A stretch of 64,000 nucleotides of DNA. It comes from Cytophaga aurantiaca DSM 3654 (GTDB lineage: Bacteria; Bacteroidota; Bacteroidia; Cytophagales; Cytophagaceae). The stretch covers positions 62,001-126,000 of the forward strand of contig NZ_KB903666.1 of assembly GCF_000379725.1 (NCBI RefSeq), written 5' to 3'. Below the pieces are notes generated by a model, which ran no database searches, was not told the origin of the DNA, and was given only the letters and a program-made list of their open reading frames with translations. Position 1 is the stretch's first letter; every line of letters begins with the position of its first letter. Below are positions 42,475 through 50,870 of this stretch, piece by piece. Position numbers and translations under genes: made by a program.

Positions 42475-44427
42475 TTATTGAACTACTAATTTTTTAGAAA
42501 GGATTTGTGTTACTGTCTGAATACTTACAATGTATAATCCTGAAGCCAGGTCGCTCACCTGCATCTCTTGCGCATATAAACTGTTGTCGTAGTAGCGTAC
42601 TCTATTTCCGGTTACATCCGTAACAGTTACTGTAACCACTTCATTTTCGGCAAATGAAGAAGCAATCGTGAAGCTGCCGTCTTTACTTGGATTAGGGAAT
42701 ACGATCCAGTCTGATTGACTATCAAATTCAACAGCAGCTATAGATGAATACGAGAAAGATCCATCTAAATCAACTTGTTTTAATCTGTAGTATGAAGTAC
42801 CAGGATATGGACTATAATCGTATTGGTCATATGTAAGCAATGAACTGCTGTTTCTGTTTCCTCTTACAGTAGTGACTGTTTCAAAATGCACACCATCTGT
42901 TGAACGTTCGATTACATAATAATCATTGTTTTTTTCTTCAATTGTTTGCCATGCAATTTTTACGCTGCCGTTATCTTTAGTAGCAGTGAATGAAAGTAAT
43001 TTAATAGGTAAAGGTGCACATGGGTTCGTACAACCGGAATAGCCTAAGTAGGTTGATGGTCCTAGCATTAACTTGCTTTGGTCAAACTGAACACTTGTGC
43101 TTCCAAATACAGCACCTGTTGTAAAGGTACTTCCAATTAAATCAAAAGTAGTAGCGTTGATTTTAGTAACTTGCCAGTATCCATTTAAGTTTGTCACGCC
43201 GGTAGCTCCAATGATATTGATGTATTGTAAGTTACTCAAGCCTGAACCACAAGAGAAGTTGCCTGTAATACGGTAGGCATTACTACCATTATTTGAAACG
43301 GATGTTAATGTTGTTATACATCCACCACCATTCATTGGAGCAGCACCACAAAAATTCAAATTCATATTACTTAAAAACGGATTGTTGATTGCACTACTAC
43401 TTGCAGTAGTCGAACCCATAATGGAAGCACAACCTGATACTAAATTTATTGGTGTACCATTCCATGTAGTAATGTTGGTAGCAATGTTTAATAAACTATG
43501 GTTGTCCATGTTTATAGTACCGTTGTTTTTATATAAGCTATTCACATTAACAGTGCTATTTGCATTGATATTTAATGTGCCTCCATCAAGTCTCAATTCA
43601 TTTGCAAAATTCATCGTACCATTATTATTGGATGTGCCACCCGCTAAATAGTATTGACCGGAGAAGTTCATCGTACCATTATTGGTAATAGAAGGTTTAT
43701 TTGCCGTTCCTCCTGTAGTGAAGTTCATTGTAGAGCCGGCAGCATTGTTGATTAATGTACCTGCATCTGCAATCATGCTTGGAGTCCAGTTAAATGTACC
43801 ACCACCGGAATTGTTTAATATAGTACCTGCTTTAATCGTAGGAGAAGCAGATACGGTTAATGTACCTCCAATATTATTAATGGTGATTGGCTGATTGAAT
43901 TGTGTCATTGACAATGCAGGTACCGTACCATAGTTATTAAACGTTTTGGTATTCGTATTGTCCATATTATTGAAACTCACATTTGCTGTTGTAGAGTAAT
44001 TATTAATAATGGCTCCATTACGCAAATCCATCGTATAATTAGCGGTTCCATAATAATTTAATGTTGCTTTGTCATTGATTTGTCTGGTGCCACTAATTGT
44101 ACCACAAACATTCAAGGTTGCAGAGGTAGTGGGCAAAATGTCTCTTGTTAACGTACCGCCGGAGGAAACATTGATCGTACCTGTGGACATAGTAACTGCA
44201 CTATTTAAATTACCACCTGATTGAACAAGAACGGTACCTCCGTTAATAGTTATTGTACCTGAACTATAATTGGAACTGATACATAGTACATCAGAAGCGT
44301 TAACAGTATAATTTGTACCGGAAACAGCAGTTTGTGTACATGCGGGAGCGGGGCATTGGGCATTCGACTTCCTATTTATATAAATAGTGAAAATGAACAG
44401 TAAAGTGATTGTAATGAACTTTTTCAT
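42475..44427 (-). CDS. Secreted repeat protein with type IX secretion sorting domain
   Basis: 650 residues. Signal peptide ends near 23 (NRKSNAQC). Residues 30-330 carry many short beta-helix repeats rich in Asn, Gly and Thr (NNGTMNFSG; NNNGTMNFAN; NNSGGGTFNW; GGTLNINANS), as in right-handed beta-helix surface proteins. The part around 340-470 is a Cys-containing linker. The last 80 residues form a T9SS type A domain (WIVFPNPSKDGSFTIASS ... LSKKLVVQ). No enzymatic motif. Likely exported to the cell surface, maybe in adhesion or polysaccharide contact; a role is not proven. Confidence 0.85.
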   Translation of the reverse strand: MKKFITITLLFIFTIYINRKSNAQCPAPACTQTAVSGTNYTVNASDVLCISSNYSSGTITINGGTVLVQSGGNLNSAVTMSTGTINVSSGGTLTRDILPTTSATLNVCGTISGTRQINDKATLNYYGTANYTMDLRNGAIINNYSTTANVSFNNMDNTNTKTFNNYGTVPALSMTQFNQPITINNIGGTLTVSASPTIKAGTILNNSGGGTFNWTPSMIADAGTLINNAAGSTMNFTTGGTANKPSITNNGTMNFSGQYYLAGGTSNNNGTMNFANELRLDGGTLNINANSTVNVNSLYKNNGTINMDNHSLLNIATNITTWNGTPINLVSGCASIMGSTTASSSAINNPFLSNMNLNFCGAAPMNGGGCITTLTSVSNNGSNAYRITGNFSCGSGLSNLQYINIIGATGVTNLNGYWQVTKINATTFDLIGSTFTTGAVFGSTSVQFDQSKLMLGPSTYLGYSGCTNPCAPLPIKLLSFTATKDNGSVKIAWQTIEEKNNDYYVIERSTDGVHFETVTTVRGNRNSSSLLTYDQYDYSPYPGTSYYRLKQVDLDGSFSYSSIAAVEFDSQSDWIVFPNPSKDGSFTIASSFAENEVVTVTVTDVTGNRVRYYDNSLYAQEMQVSDLASGLYIVSIQTVTQILSKKLVVQ

Positions 44428-44863
44428 CGTTGTAGTACAATAAAACTTTAAGGGATTTTATTTAGTTTTATTTATCTTATGTTAACGTGAAATTAATTAA
44501 ATAGGTTGTTTATTAGATAAAATTGTATTATCGTAAGTGAAAAATACCGTTTATTGTACTGAAAAATCAATATCTAGATTCGTGGATAGTGTTTTTTGAA
44601 TAATTTACTGTGAATGTGGATAATGTATTTTAAAACAGGCAGAATTGAACCTCTAAAAATTGCTGAAAAGAGGAAGCTATATGAATGAAAAATTGTTGCG
44701 ATTCAGATGAAATCTTCTGAAAAATGAAAGCGGTCAGGACTACATTTTCCTGACCGCTTTTGCTTTTTCGTTTTGGATAAGTGTGCTATGTTTTAAACAC
44801 GGCTTATCAAATTTCCTCATACAAACTATAAAGTGTATTTTAGTACTGCTTAATATGATTTTC
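44428..44863. other. Intergenic region of about 430 bp with an orphan terminator
   Basis: The left part (44428-44600) is very AT-rich and must contain the minus-strand promoter of the T9SS protein. At 44727-44768 is a strong terminator. No plus-strand gene precedes it. The segment 44769-44863 precedes the Nudix start; an in-frame extension there is a low-probability N-terminus. Confidence 0.55.
44727..44768 (+). terminator. Orphan rho-independent terminator upstream of the Nudix gene
   Basis: Perfect 12-bp stem AAAGCGGTCAGG/CCTGACCGCTTT, 10-nt loop, interrupted T tract. It lies about 100 bp before the Nudix ATG: either it ends a small RNA or it attenuates the Nudix gene. Confidence 0.8.
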
Positions 44864-45301
44864 ATGAAACGTAAGTCTAAGATATTATTTATACATAAGG
44901 TTTCTTCAACAGAACATTATTTGCTGCTTGGGAAAAGAGTATCAAACAACGAGGCCTTCTGGTGGATTCCGGGCGGTTCGGTTGAACCAGGCGAAACCGA
45001 TTTTGAAGCAGGATTGCGTGAGCTTGGGGAAGAACTTTTTTTAACAGCGGATTATTTGCAGATCCTGAATAGGTACACGCATGCGGATATACTTCCCGAT
45101 ACACTCGAGTATGTAACACCTCAGGCACAAAACATTATTTTTTTAGTACCGATCATTCAAACAGATACGATTCCTTTGCCGGCAATTAAAGATGAATTTG
45201 AAGAGCTGGCATGGCAGAGGTTAAATGCCTTGCCTCAAAATATGTCGAGAGAATTTTCATACATACAGTCTCAATTAGAATCAACGATTCGATTGATATA
45301 A
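44864..45301 (+). CDS. Nudix hydrolase
   Basis: About 145 residues from ATG 44864 (44855 is an alternative three codons earlier; longer frames lack support). The Nudix box is GSVEPGETDFEAGL-RELGEEL (near residues 38-58), with the usual glycine after EE replaced by Phe, so it is slightly unusual. The context WWIPGG before it is typical. Nudix enzymes hydrolyse nucleoside-diphosphate-linked compounds. The substrate is unknown; the form resembles GDP-mannose or NUDIX housekeeping enzymes. Confidence 0.85.
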   Translation: MKRKSKILFIHKVSSTEHYLLLGKRVSNNEAFWWIPGGSVEPGETDFEAGLRELGEELFLTADYLQILNRYTHADILPDTLEYVTPQAQNIIFLVPIIQTDTIPLPAIKDEFEELAWQRLNALPQNMSREFSYIQSQLESTIRLI

Positions 45302-45363
45302 TTTTTATGTATAAATTCCGTTTAAAGAATGAATGATAAGCATTGCAGCATAGATTTGAATAT

Positions 45364-45873
45364 ATGATTGAGATTCGGAAAGTAGGGCTTTTATGTATGA
45401 CAATGCTGTTCGTTTGTTTGTCGGCATTTTCACAAATAGATACCGTCCGAATTCGGGTAATTGGACTTACCTGTTCAAGCTGCTCCAAGTCTGTAGAAGA
45501 AAAACTTATTAAAGTTTCTTTTGTGAAATCTGTGAATATGAATCTGAATCGGAATGAAGCTACAATACTGGTTGATTTTTCAAAAAAAGTAAATTGGAAT
45601 GTATTAGCTAGAGCTGTGTATGATGCCGGTTTTTCAGTAGGTTCATTTTTTGTTCCTTCGTGTAAAAGTGCTGCATATAAAATGAATCAGCTTACCTGCG
45701 ACGATAATTATTTCTTCGTTGGTGATGCAGCCATGGCTGCGCTCGATAAACCATATTATACCTTAGTCGGAAAATATTTTATGGATAAAAAATCGTACAG
45801 AGAATGGCAGCAGAAATTTTTGCTGCAAGGTTATACAGATCCGGCAGCGGTTGCATATTACTATTATTACTGA
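45364..45873 (+). CDS. Exported protein with a heavy-metal-associated (HMA) domain
   Basis: About 169 residues. ATG at 45364 gives a signal peptide (VGLLCMTMLFVCLSAFSQ). Residues 20-88 are an HMA fold with the metal-binding GLTCSSCSKSVEEKL (28-42). Most HMA domains are cytoplasmic, so an exported one is uncommon. The second half (95-169) has no match but contains paired Cys (SCKSAAYKMNQLTCDDNYF). It is followed by a membrane-barrel protein with overlapping codons TGATG, so the two are translated together and probably handle copper or another soft metal at the envelope. Confidence 0.85.
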   Translation: MIEIRKVGLLCMTMLFVCLSAFSQIDTVRIRVIGLTCSSCSKSVEEKLIKVSFVKSVNMNLNRNEATILVDFSKKVNWNVLARAVYDAGFSVGSFFVPSCKSAAYKMNQLTCDDNYFFVGDAAMAALDKPYYTLVGKYFMDKKSYREWQQKFLLQGYTDPAAVAYYYYY

Positions 45874-46865
45874 TGCTTAAAAATCACCTGCTGATAGCTG
45901 TATTTTTTTTAATGAGCACCTGTTTCTCATTCAGTCAGGAATTATTCCCTCATGCTGAACCCGCATCAAATGTACCTAAGGGAATTGTTGGTGTTCGGAT
46001 GTTCTATGAACGTTATAAAGAACAATCTTCCAATAGAATTAAAGAAGACTATCATGCACGCATTATGTATGGGATCACTTCTAAGTGGACGATCATGTCA
46101 ACAGTCAGTGTTTCAAACCATCATTACAAAGCCTTTCCAACGGATGTGCTGCCATATTTTTTTAATCACCATTTGAAAACGTATCCACCGGCAGGTTTCG
46201 CTTTTGAAGGAATAAATCTGTATTCTAAATACCGTTTTTTTACACGAGATAGATATCACCAGCATCTACGGATGGCTGTGTTTGCTGAAGGCTGTAAATC
46301 TTTTGTGGCACACGATGATGCAGAACCAACATTAATGACAGACAATTCAGGGTATGGAGGAGGGCTTATTACAACGTATTTGTATGAGAAGTTTGCAGTC
46401 TCATTAACCGCAGGATTTATTAAACCACTTGTATACAAACAGGACGACATAGATATAAAATTTCAATCCGGAAATGCGTCGTACCTTGAACTTTCAACCG
46501 GATACAGACTTTGGCCGATCCATTATAATTCGTATTCAGATCTGAATGTCAATATTTATTCTGAATTCAAATTTAAACAATATGGCGCGGCGTATGTAGA
46601 GCAATATGGTGCTGAAATTGATTTTGCTCAGTATGCAGCAAGCAATCCCTACACAGCGAAGGCTTTGGCTGCGGGATCATATATAGATGGACATTTTGCT
46701 CTTCAGTTCATAAGCAACTCTAATAGCCGTCTGGATATCGGAGTAACGCTTGCACTGAAAAACCGTTCGTATACGTATTGGTCGCCTATGTATACTCTGC
46801 AGTACCAAACCTATATTTATACGGGGAAAAAAAAGAAATTGAAACAACCGCCTACTTCTTTGTAG
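45873..46865 (+). CDS. Outer-membrane barrel-like partner of the HMA protein
   Basis: About 330 residues. The ATG at 45873 shares its A with the TGA of the HMA gene. Signal peptide MLKNHLLIAVFFLMSTCFSFS. Multiple amphipathic strands with aromatic girdles (YHARIMYGITSKWTIMSTV; SKYRFFTRDRYHQHLRM; TLALKNRSYTYWSPMYTL) predict a barrel of 12-14 strands. The family is not named by me; such proteins often sit beside metal or T9SS proteins. Reading it as an outer-membrane receptor or channel for the metal bound by the HMA protein is inference. Confidence 0.75.
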   Translation: MLKNHLLIAVFFLMSTCFSFSQELFPHAEPASNVPKGIVGVRMFYERYKEQSSNRIKEDYHARIMYGITSKWTIMSTVSVSNHHYKAFPTDVLPYFFNHHLKTYPPAGFAFEGINLYSKYRFFTRDRYHQHLRMAVFAEGCKSFVAHDDAEPTLMTDNSGYGGGLITTYLYEKFAVSLTAGFIKPLVYKQDDIDIKFQSGNASYLELSTGYRLWPIHYNSYSDLNVNIYSEFKFKQYGAAYVEQYGAEIDFAQYAASNPYTAKALAAGSYIDGHFALQFISNSNSRLDIGVTLALKNRSYTYWSPMYTLQYQTYIYTGKKKKLKQPPTSL

Positions 46866-46875
46866 GAAAGAGTAC

Positions 46876-47202
46876 TTACGCCATCAAGTCCTCTTCTTTT
46901 TTAAGCTGAAGATCTAAATAAAATGTTCCGAAAGGCAATAGCGAAGCGGCAAAGGCCCATGCTGCCCGCAATGGAGTCCACTTCAGAGAATAGAGTCCTA
47001 AACCAATGCAGGTTATAAATAGAAGAAATAATACTCCGTGCGCCATTCCCAGATATTTAATTCCAAGATGTACATCCATAGAAGTTGTTCTCTTAAGGAC
47101 GGCTAGTATTAATAAAATCAAATAAGAAATACCTTCTGCAACAGCTACATATCGGATGAATTTTGAAAGGCTTTTTAAGGATTTAGGAGTTGTTTCTTGC
47201 AT
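46876..47202 (-). CDS. DUF3817 membrane protein
   Basis: 108 residues, three hydrophobic helices. The start SLSKFIRYVAVAEGISYLIL (10-29) and the middle GIKYLGMAHGVLFLLFI with a conserved His (near 50-66) fit DUF3817 (YdzA-like). Function unknown. Located convergent with the HMA/barrel genes and divergent from the flexirubin cluster. Confidence 0.85.
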   Translation of the reverse strand: MQETTPKSLKSLSKFIRYVAVAEGISYLILLILAVLKRTTSMDVHLGIKYLGMAHGVLFLLFITCIGLGLYSLKWTPLRAAWAFAASLLPFGTFYLDLQLKKEEDLMA

Positions 47203-47261
47203 CGGAGATTAGAATTAAAGATTACCATGTAAAGGTATTTGTATTTTTTAGATTGTTTGCA

Positions 47262-47347
47262 TTTTGCAGCAAAACTTTGATTTCAGCTGGTTTTTTATTC
47301 GAGGAATCAAATGTGTATATTGCTTATTCATGACGGGTAATTCCTCG
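47262..47347. promoter_or_regulatory. Control region before the flexirubin cluster
   Basis: Two dyads lie between the divergent genes: TTTTGC-A-GCAAAA (47262-47274) and the arms CGAGGAAT (47300-47307)/ATTCCTCG (47340-47347). They are plausible regulator sites for the pigment cluster. No perfect -7 box was found. Confidence 0.35.
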
Positions 47348-47369
47348 TATCGAGATCTCATTCAATCTT

Positions 47370-49052
47370 ATGTCTGGTAAATTAGTTTTAAAGAAAACAG
47401 GAAAAATAGCGGGTATACTTTTAATCGTGTTGGTTATTGTTTGCGGACTATTTTTATGGATGGTTTCTTTAAAAGAGCCCGATATTTTAGATCAGGAAGC
47501 ATACGTAAAATTAAAACGGGATTCTATTGCCAATGGATGGAAGTCCGGTAATAATTGGATTCATAAAAATGAGTATGGTCTGTATGAAATGTATCTTGAA
47601 GGAAAACCTTACGAACGCGGATACATGCATGGATTATTGGCGCAGGAATTGGTTGTAAGACAAGAGGATCATTTTGTAGATCGCTTGAATATGCTTATTC
47701 CATCCAGACTGTATCAGATTTTTTTAAAGCAGATCGTAGTATGGCTCAATAAAGATCTGGATGAAAATATCTCCGATGAATACAAACAGGAGATCTATGG
47801 TGTTTCTCAATTCGCTTCTTCAAAGTATGATTACATAGCACCCAAATATCAGCGCATATTAAATTACCACGGAGCGCACGACATCGGGCATGCTATGCAG
47901 AACATGAACCTGGTTGCCTGCTCATCTTTTGGTGCATGGAATGGATATACTGCAGACAGCAGTTTATTGATCGCACGTAATTTTGATTTTTATGCGGGAG
48001 ATGATTTTGCACAGGAAAAAATTATTTTGTTTGTAAAACCCGATAGCGGTTATAAACTGATGATGGTTACCTGGGGTGGATTTACCGGCATTACTTCCGG
48101 TATGAATGAACACGGCCTGACAGTTACATTAAATGCTGCACCGTCTAAACTGCCTTCCAGTTCGGCAACACCAATCACCTTAATTTCCAGACAGATTCTT
48201 CAGTATGCAAAAAATATTGATGAAGCATTTGCAATTGCAGCGAAATCAAAATCGTTTGTTTCGGAATCGTTTTTAATCGGTTCAGCGCTGGATCATAAAG
48301 CAGTACTGATAGAGAAGACACCGGATACAACGATTCTTTATACAAGTCCGAAAGATGAAATACTAAGTACCAATCATTTTCAGAGTCCGTATTTTATGAA
48401 CGACCCTGTAAATGTAAAACACAAAGAAGAAAGCGCAACGGTGTTTCGCTATAACCGATTGCAGCAATTGTTAAGTCGTGAGAAGGTACATACGCCTGCT
48501 TCAAGCGTTGTAATATTGAGAAACAGACTTGGATGGAATGATACTAATATTGGTTTGTCGAATGAAAATACCGTGAATCAATTGGTCGCACATCATTCCG
48601 TTATATTTCTTCCGGAGAAAAAAGGTGTATGGGTATCTTCAAACCCTTATCAAATGGGCACATACGTGTATTATGATCTGAATAAGATCTTTGGAACGGA
48701 TTACGATGTTACGAAGCAAACCCATGTATACGAGGCCAGTCAGACCATTGCAGCAGATTCGTTTTTGACGACACCTGCGTATGCAGATTATGTGTTTTAT
48801 AAAGTGATCTTACAGAAGATGCAGCGTTCGTCTTTTGAAGCAGCATTAACTGTTACGGAGATTCTAAAATTTGAAGCCTCAAACCCTGAATATTTTGATA
48901 CGCATGTGCATATTGCGCAGTATTATATGGCTCGGAAGGCATATATACAGGCATTGCCTTATTTGAAAAAGGCTCAATCTAAAACGATTCCCAGAAAGGA
49001 AGATCGGGATAAAATTGTTAACTTAATTGAAATCTGCAACGCCGAATTATGA
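47370..49052 (+). CDS. C45-family Ntn hydrolase/acyltransferase with a C-terminal TPR part
   Basis: 560 residues. Anchored by an N-terminal TM (residues 13-32), then an Ntn-hydrolase domain: the auto-processed Cys184 in NLVACSSFGAW, followed by LIARNFDFYAG and GGFTGITSGMNEHGLTVTLNA, matches the acyl-coenzyme A:6-aminopenicillanic acid acyltransferase group. The last 130 residues look like helical repeats (TPR-like). It is the first gene of the flexirubin cluster and overlaps acpS by 4 bp. It may transfer the finished aryl-polyene chain or hydrolyse amide or ester precursors; the substrate is unknown. Confidence 0.85.
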   Translation: MSGKLVLKKTGKIAGILLIVLVIVCGLFLWMVSLKEPDILDQEAYVKLKRDSIANGWKSGNNWIHKNEYGLYEMYLEGKPYERGYMHGLLAQELVVRQEDHFVDRLNMLIPSRLYQIFLKQIVVWLNKDLDENISDEYKQEIYGVSQFASSKYDYIAPKYQRILNYHGAHDIGHAMQNMNLVACSSFGAWNGYTADSSLLIARNFDFYAGDDFAQEKIILFVKPDSGYKLMMVTWGGFTGITSGMNEHGLTVTLNAAPSKLPSSSATPITLISRQILQYAKNIDEAFAIAAKSKSFVSESFLIGSALDHKAVLIEKTPDTTILYTSPKDEILSTNHFQSPYFMNDPVNVKHKEESATVFRYNRLQQLLSREKVHTPASSVVILRNRLGWNDTNIGLSNENTVNQLVAHHSVIFLPEKKGVWVSSNPYQMGTYVYYDLNKIFGTDYDVTKQTHVYEASQTIAADSFLTTPAYADYVFYKVILQKMQRSSFEAALTVTEILKFEASNPEYFDTHVHIAQYYMARKAYIQALPYLKKAQSKTIPRKEDRDKIVNLIEICNAEL

Positions 49053-49432
49053 CCGTAGGAATTGGAGTGGATATTGTTGATATAGATCGTATAAAAGAAC
49101 GGATCGAAGCAGGTACAGGCTTTCGCGATTTGGTTTTTTCTACAGATGAAATTGCCTATTGTGAAAAGAAAACAAATCCATACGAGTCTTATTCAGCACG
49201 TTTTGCCGCAAAGGAAGCCTTTTTAAAAGCAGCAGGCATCGGCATTGATTTCAGTATGGATTTGAAAGAGATCGCTGTTGCGAATAATGAAAAAGGGAAA
49301 CCTTATTTTATATTGACAGAACCTGTTGAACGTTTCTTACTTCATCAACTGGGCTTCATACCGGAGACACAACTTAGCTTATCGCATAGCAAACAACAGG
49401 CGATTGCTTTCGTACTATTTAATAAAAAATAA
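49049..49432 (+). CDS. acpS: Holo-ACP synthase (4'-phosphopantetheinyl transferase)
   Basis: 127 residues, AcpS type. GIGVDIVDIDRIKERI (4-19) and FAAKEAFLKAAG (near 52-63) hold the Mg-binding Asp and Glu. It attaches phosphopantetheine to the cluster's ACP. It overlaps the C45 gene (ATGA) and is followed at once by the ligase gene. The usual cell copy is probably elsewhere, so this one may serve flexirubin. Confidence 0.93.
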   Translation: MTVGIGVDIVDIDRIKERIEAGTGFRDLVFSTDEIAYCEKKTNPYESYSARFAAKEAFLKAAGIGIDFSMDLKEIAVANNEKGKPYFILTEPVERFLLHQLGFIPETQLSLSHSKQQAIAFVLFNKK

Positions 49433-50716
49433 ATGAATACTTCTTTCGATACAGAAGAGCAGATCTATCAAAAACAATATGCTGCATTAAAACTGCAACT
49501 GGCATATTTAGCTGAACACTCGCCGTATTATCGTCGTGTTTTTAAGCTAGCCTCTGTTGATGTTGCTTCTGTTCGTTCGATTGCTGATCTGTCTAAGCTT
49601 CCGTTTACAACAAAAGAAGAGTTGAATCAGTTTTATTCTGAAATGCTGTGCATAAGCGAAGATGCAATTGCTGATTCGGTAGTAACCTCAGGAACCTTAG
49701 GTGAACCGATTCCATTTCATTTGTCTGAGAATGATTTGCAGCGATTGGCACACAATGAATTTTTATCGCTTTCTATTGCCGGTATAACTGCACAGGATAA
49801 AGTGCAGTTATCTGCTACAATGGATAAGTTGTTTATGGCTGGAATTGCCTATTATATGGGCCTGCGCAAGATCGGAGCAGGAGTGATCCGTGTTGGTCCA
49901 GGTGCACCTGAATTGCAATGGTCAACCATTAAACGTTTCTCTCCAACTGTGTTTATCGGAGTACCCTCGTTTATTTTAAAACTATTGGATTATGCAGATG
50001 CGCATGGAATAGATCCTGCAAAGACATCTGTTAAAAAAATTATCTGCATTGGTGAAGCCATTCGCAACGAAGACTTCTCGTACAACAATCTTGGCAAACG
50101 TATCATTCAGCGTTGGCCTGTAGCATTGCATTCAACCTATGCGTCTACTGAAATGAGTACCGCATTTACCGAATGTGAAGCGGGTAATGGCGGACATCAA
50201 TTATCGGATCTGATCATTACTGAATGCGTAGATGAAAACGATCAGCCGGTTTCGGAAGGTGAAATAGGAGAGCTTGTCATTACAACACTTGGCGTAGAGT
50301 CTATGCCATTGCTGCGTTTCAGAACTGGTGATCTGTGTCGTCTGTATACAAGTCCCTGCAGTTGCGGTCGTAAAACGGTACGTGTCGGTCCTATTGTTGG
50401 TCGTAAAAAGCAGATGATAAAATTTAAAGGCACTACGCTGTATCCGCCTGCATTGAATGAGATCTTAAATGAAATACCCTGCATCAGATCGTATTATACT
50501 GAAGTGTATAGAAACGAGTTGGGCTTGGATATGATTCGCGTACATGCTGCATGCATCAATGATAATGAGGAGAATGATAAGATCATCAAGGATCATTTTA
50601 AAGCGAAGATCCGGGTTACACCGGAGGTGATGTATGAAAAGTTTGAAAATATAGAAAAAGTCCGTAATAGTCTGAACTTCAGAAAGCCCGTAGACTTTAT
50701 GGATAATCGGAAATAA
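49433..50716 (+). CDS. Aryl-CoA/ACP ligase, PaaK-like (flexirubin starter activation)
   Basis: 427 residues, ANL superfamily of phenylacetate-CoA ligase type. Visible: TSGTLGEPIPFHLSE (P-loop-like, near 86), STYASTEMSTAFTECE (near 237), and LRFRTGDLCRLY (near 294) plus the Cys-rich SPCSCGRKTVRVGPIVGRK. It should activate p-coumarate (or a related acid) with ATP and load it onto CoA or the ACP as the polyene starter. Directly adjacent to acpS with no gap. The tyrosine ammonia-lyase two positions on makes its substrate. Confidence 0.85.
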   Translation: MNTSFDTEEQIYQKQYAALKLQLAYLAEHSPYYRRVFKLASVDVASVRSIADLSKLPFTTKEELNQFYSEMLCISEDAIADSVVTSGTLGEPIPFHLSENDLQRLAHNEFLSLSIAGITAQDKVQLSATMDKLFMAGIAYYMGLRKIGAGVIRVGPGAPELQWSTIKRFSPTVFIGVPSFILKLLDYADAHGIDPAKTSVKKIICIGEAIRNEDFSYNNLGKRIIQRWPVALHSTYASTEMSTAFTECEAGNGGHQLSDLIITECVDENDQPVSEGEIGELVITTLGVESMPLLRFRTGDLCRLYTSPCSCGRKTVRVGPIVGRKKQMIKFKGTTLYPPALNEILNEIPCIRSYYTEVYRNELGLDMIRVHAACINDNEENDKIIKDHFKAKIRVTPEVMYEKFENIEKVRNSLNFRKPVDFMDNRK

Positions 50717-50833
50717 GCTATTACATTTAGTTATAGTGTCTTGCGTCGGATCATAGCTCTATCCGCAACATTGAACAAATTGTATTTTTTGAACATTGTT
50801 TGTAAACATATACATGAAAAGTCCATTCAAAGT

Positions 50834-50852
50834 CTTAATTTTGTAAATTAAG
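50834..50852. promoter_or_regulatory. Internal promoter with an overlapping palindrome
   Basis: TAATTTTG (50836-50843) fits TAnnTTTG and lies inside the perfect palindrome CTTAATTT-TGT-AAATTAAG (50834-50852), 19 bases before the lyase ATG. The 154-bp gap here is the largest in the flexirubin cluster, so a second, regulated transcript may start here. Confidence 0.45.
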
Positions 50853-50870
50853 TATACTGAATCGATTGGA

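Noticed and set aside
45804-45872. Longer N-terminus of the barrel gene inside the HMA gene
   Set aside because: It would place non-signal residues before a good signal peptide; the TGATG overlap marks a natural start.
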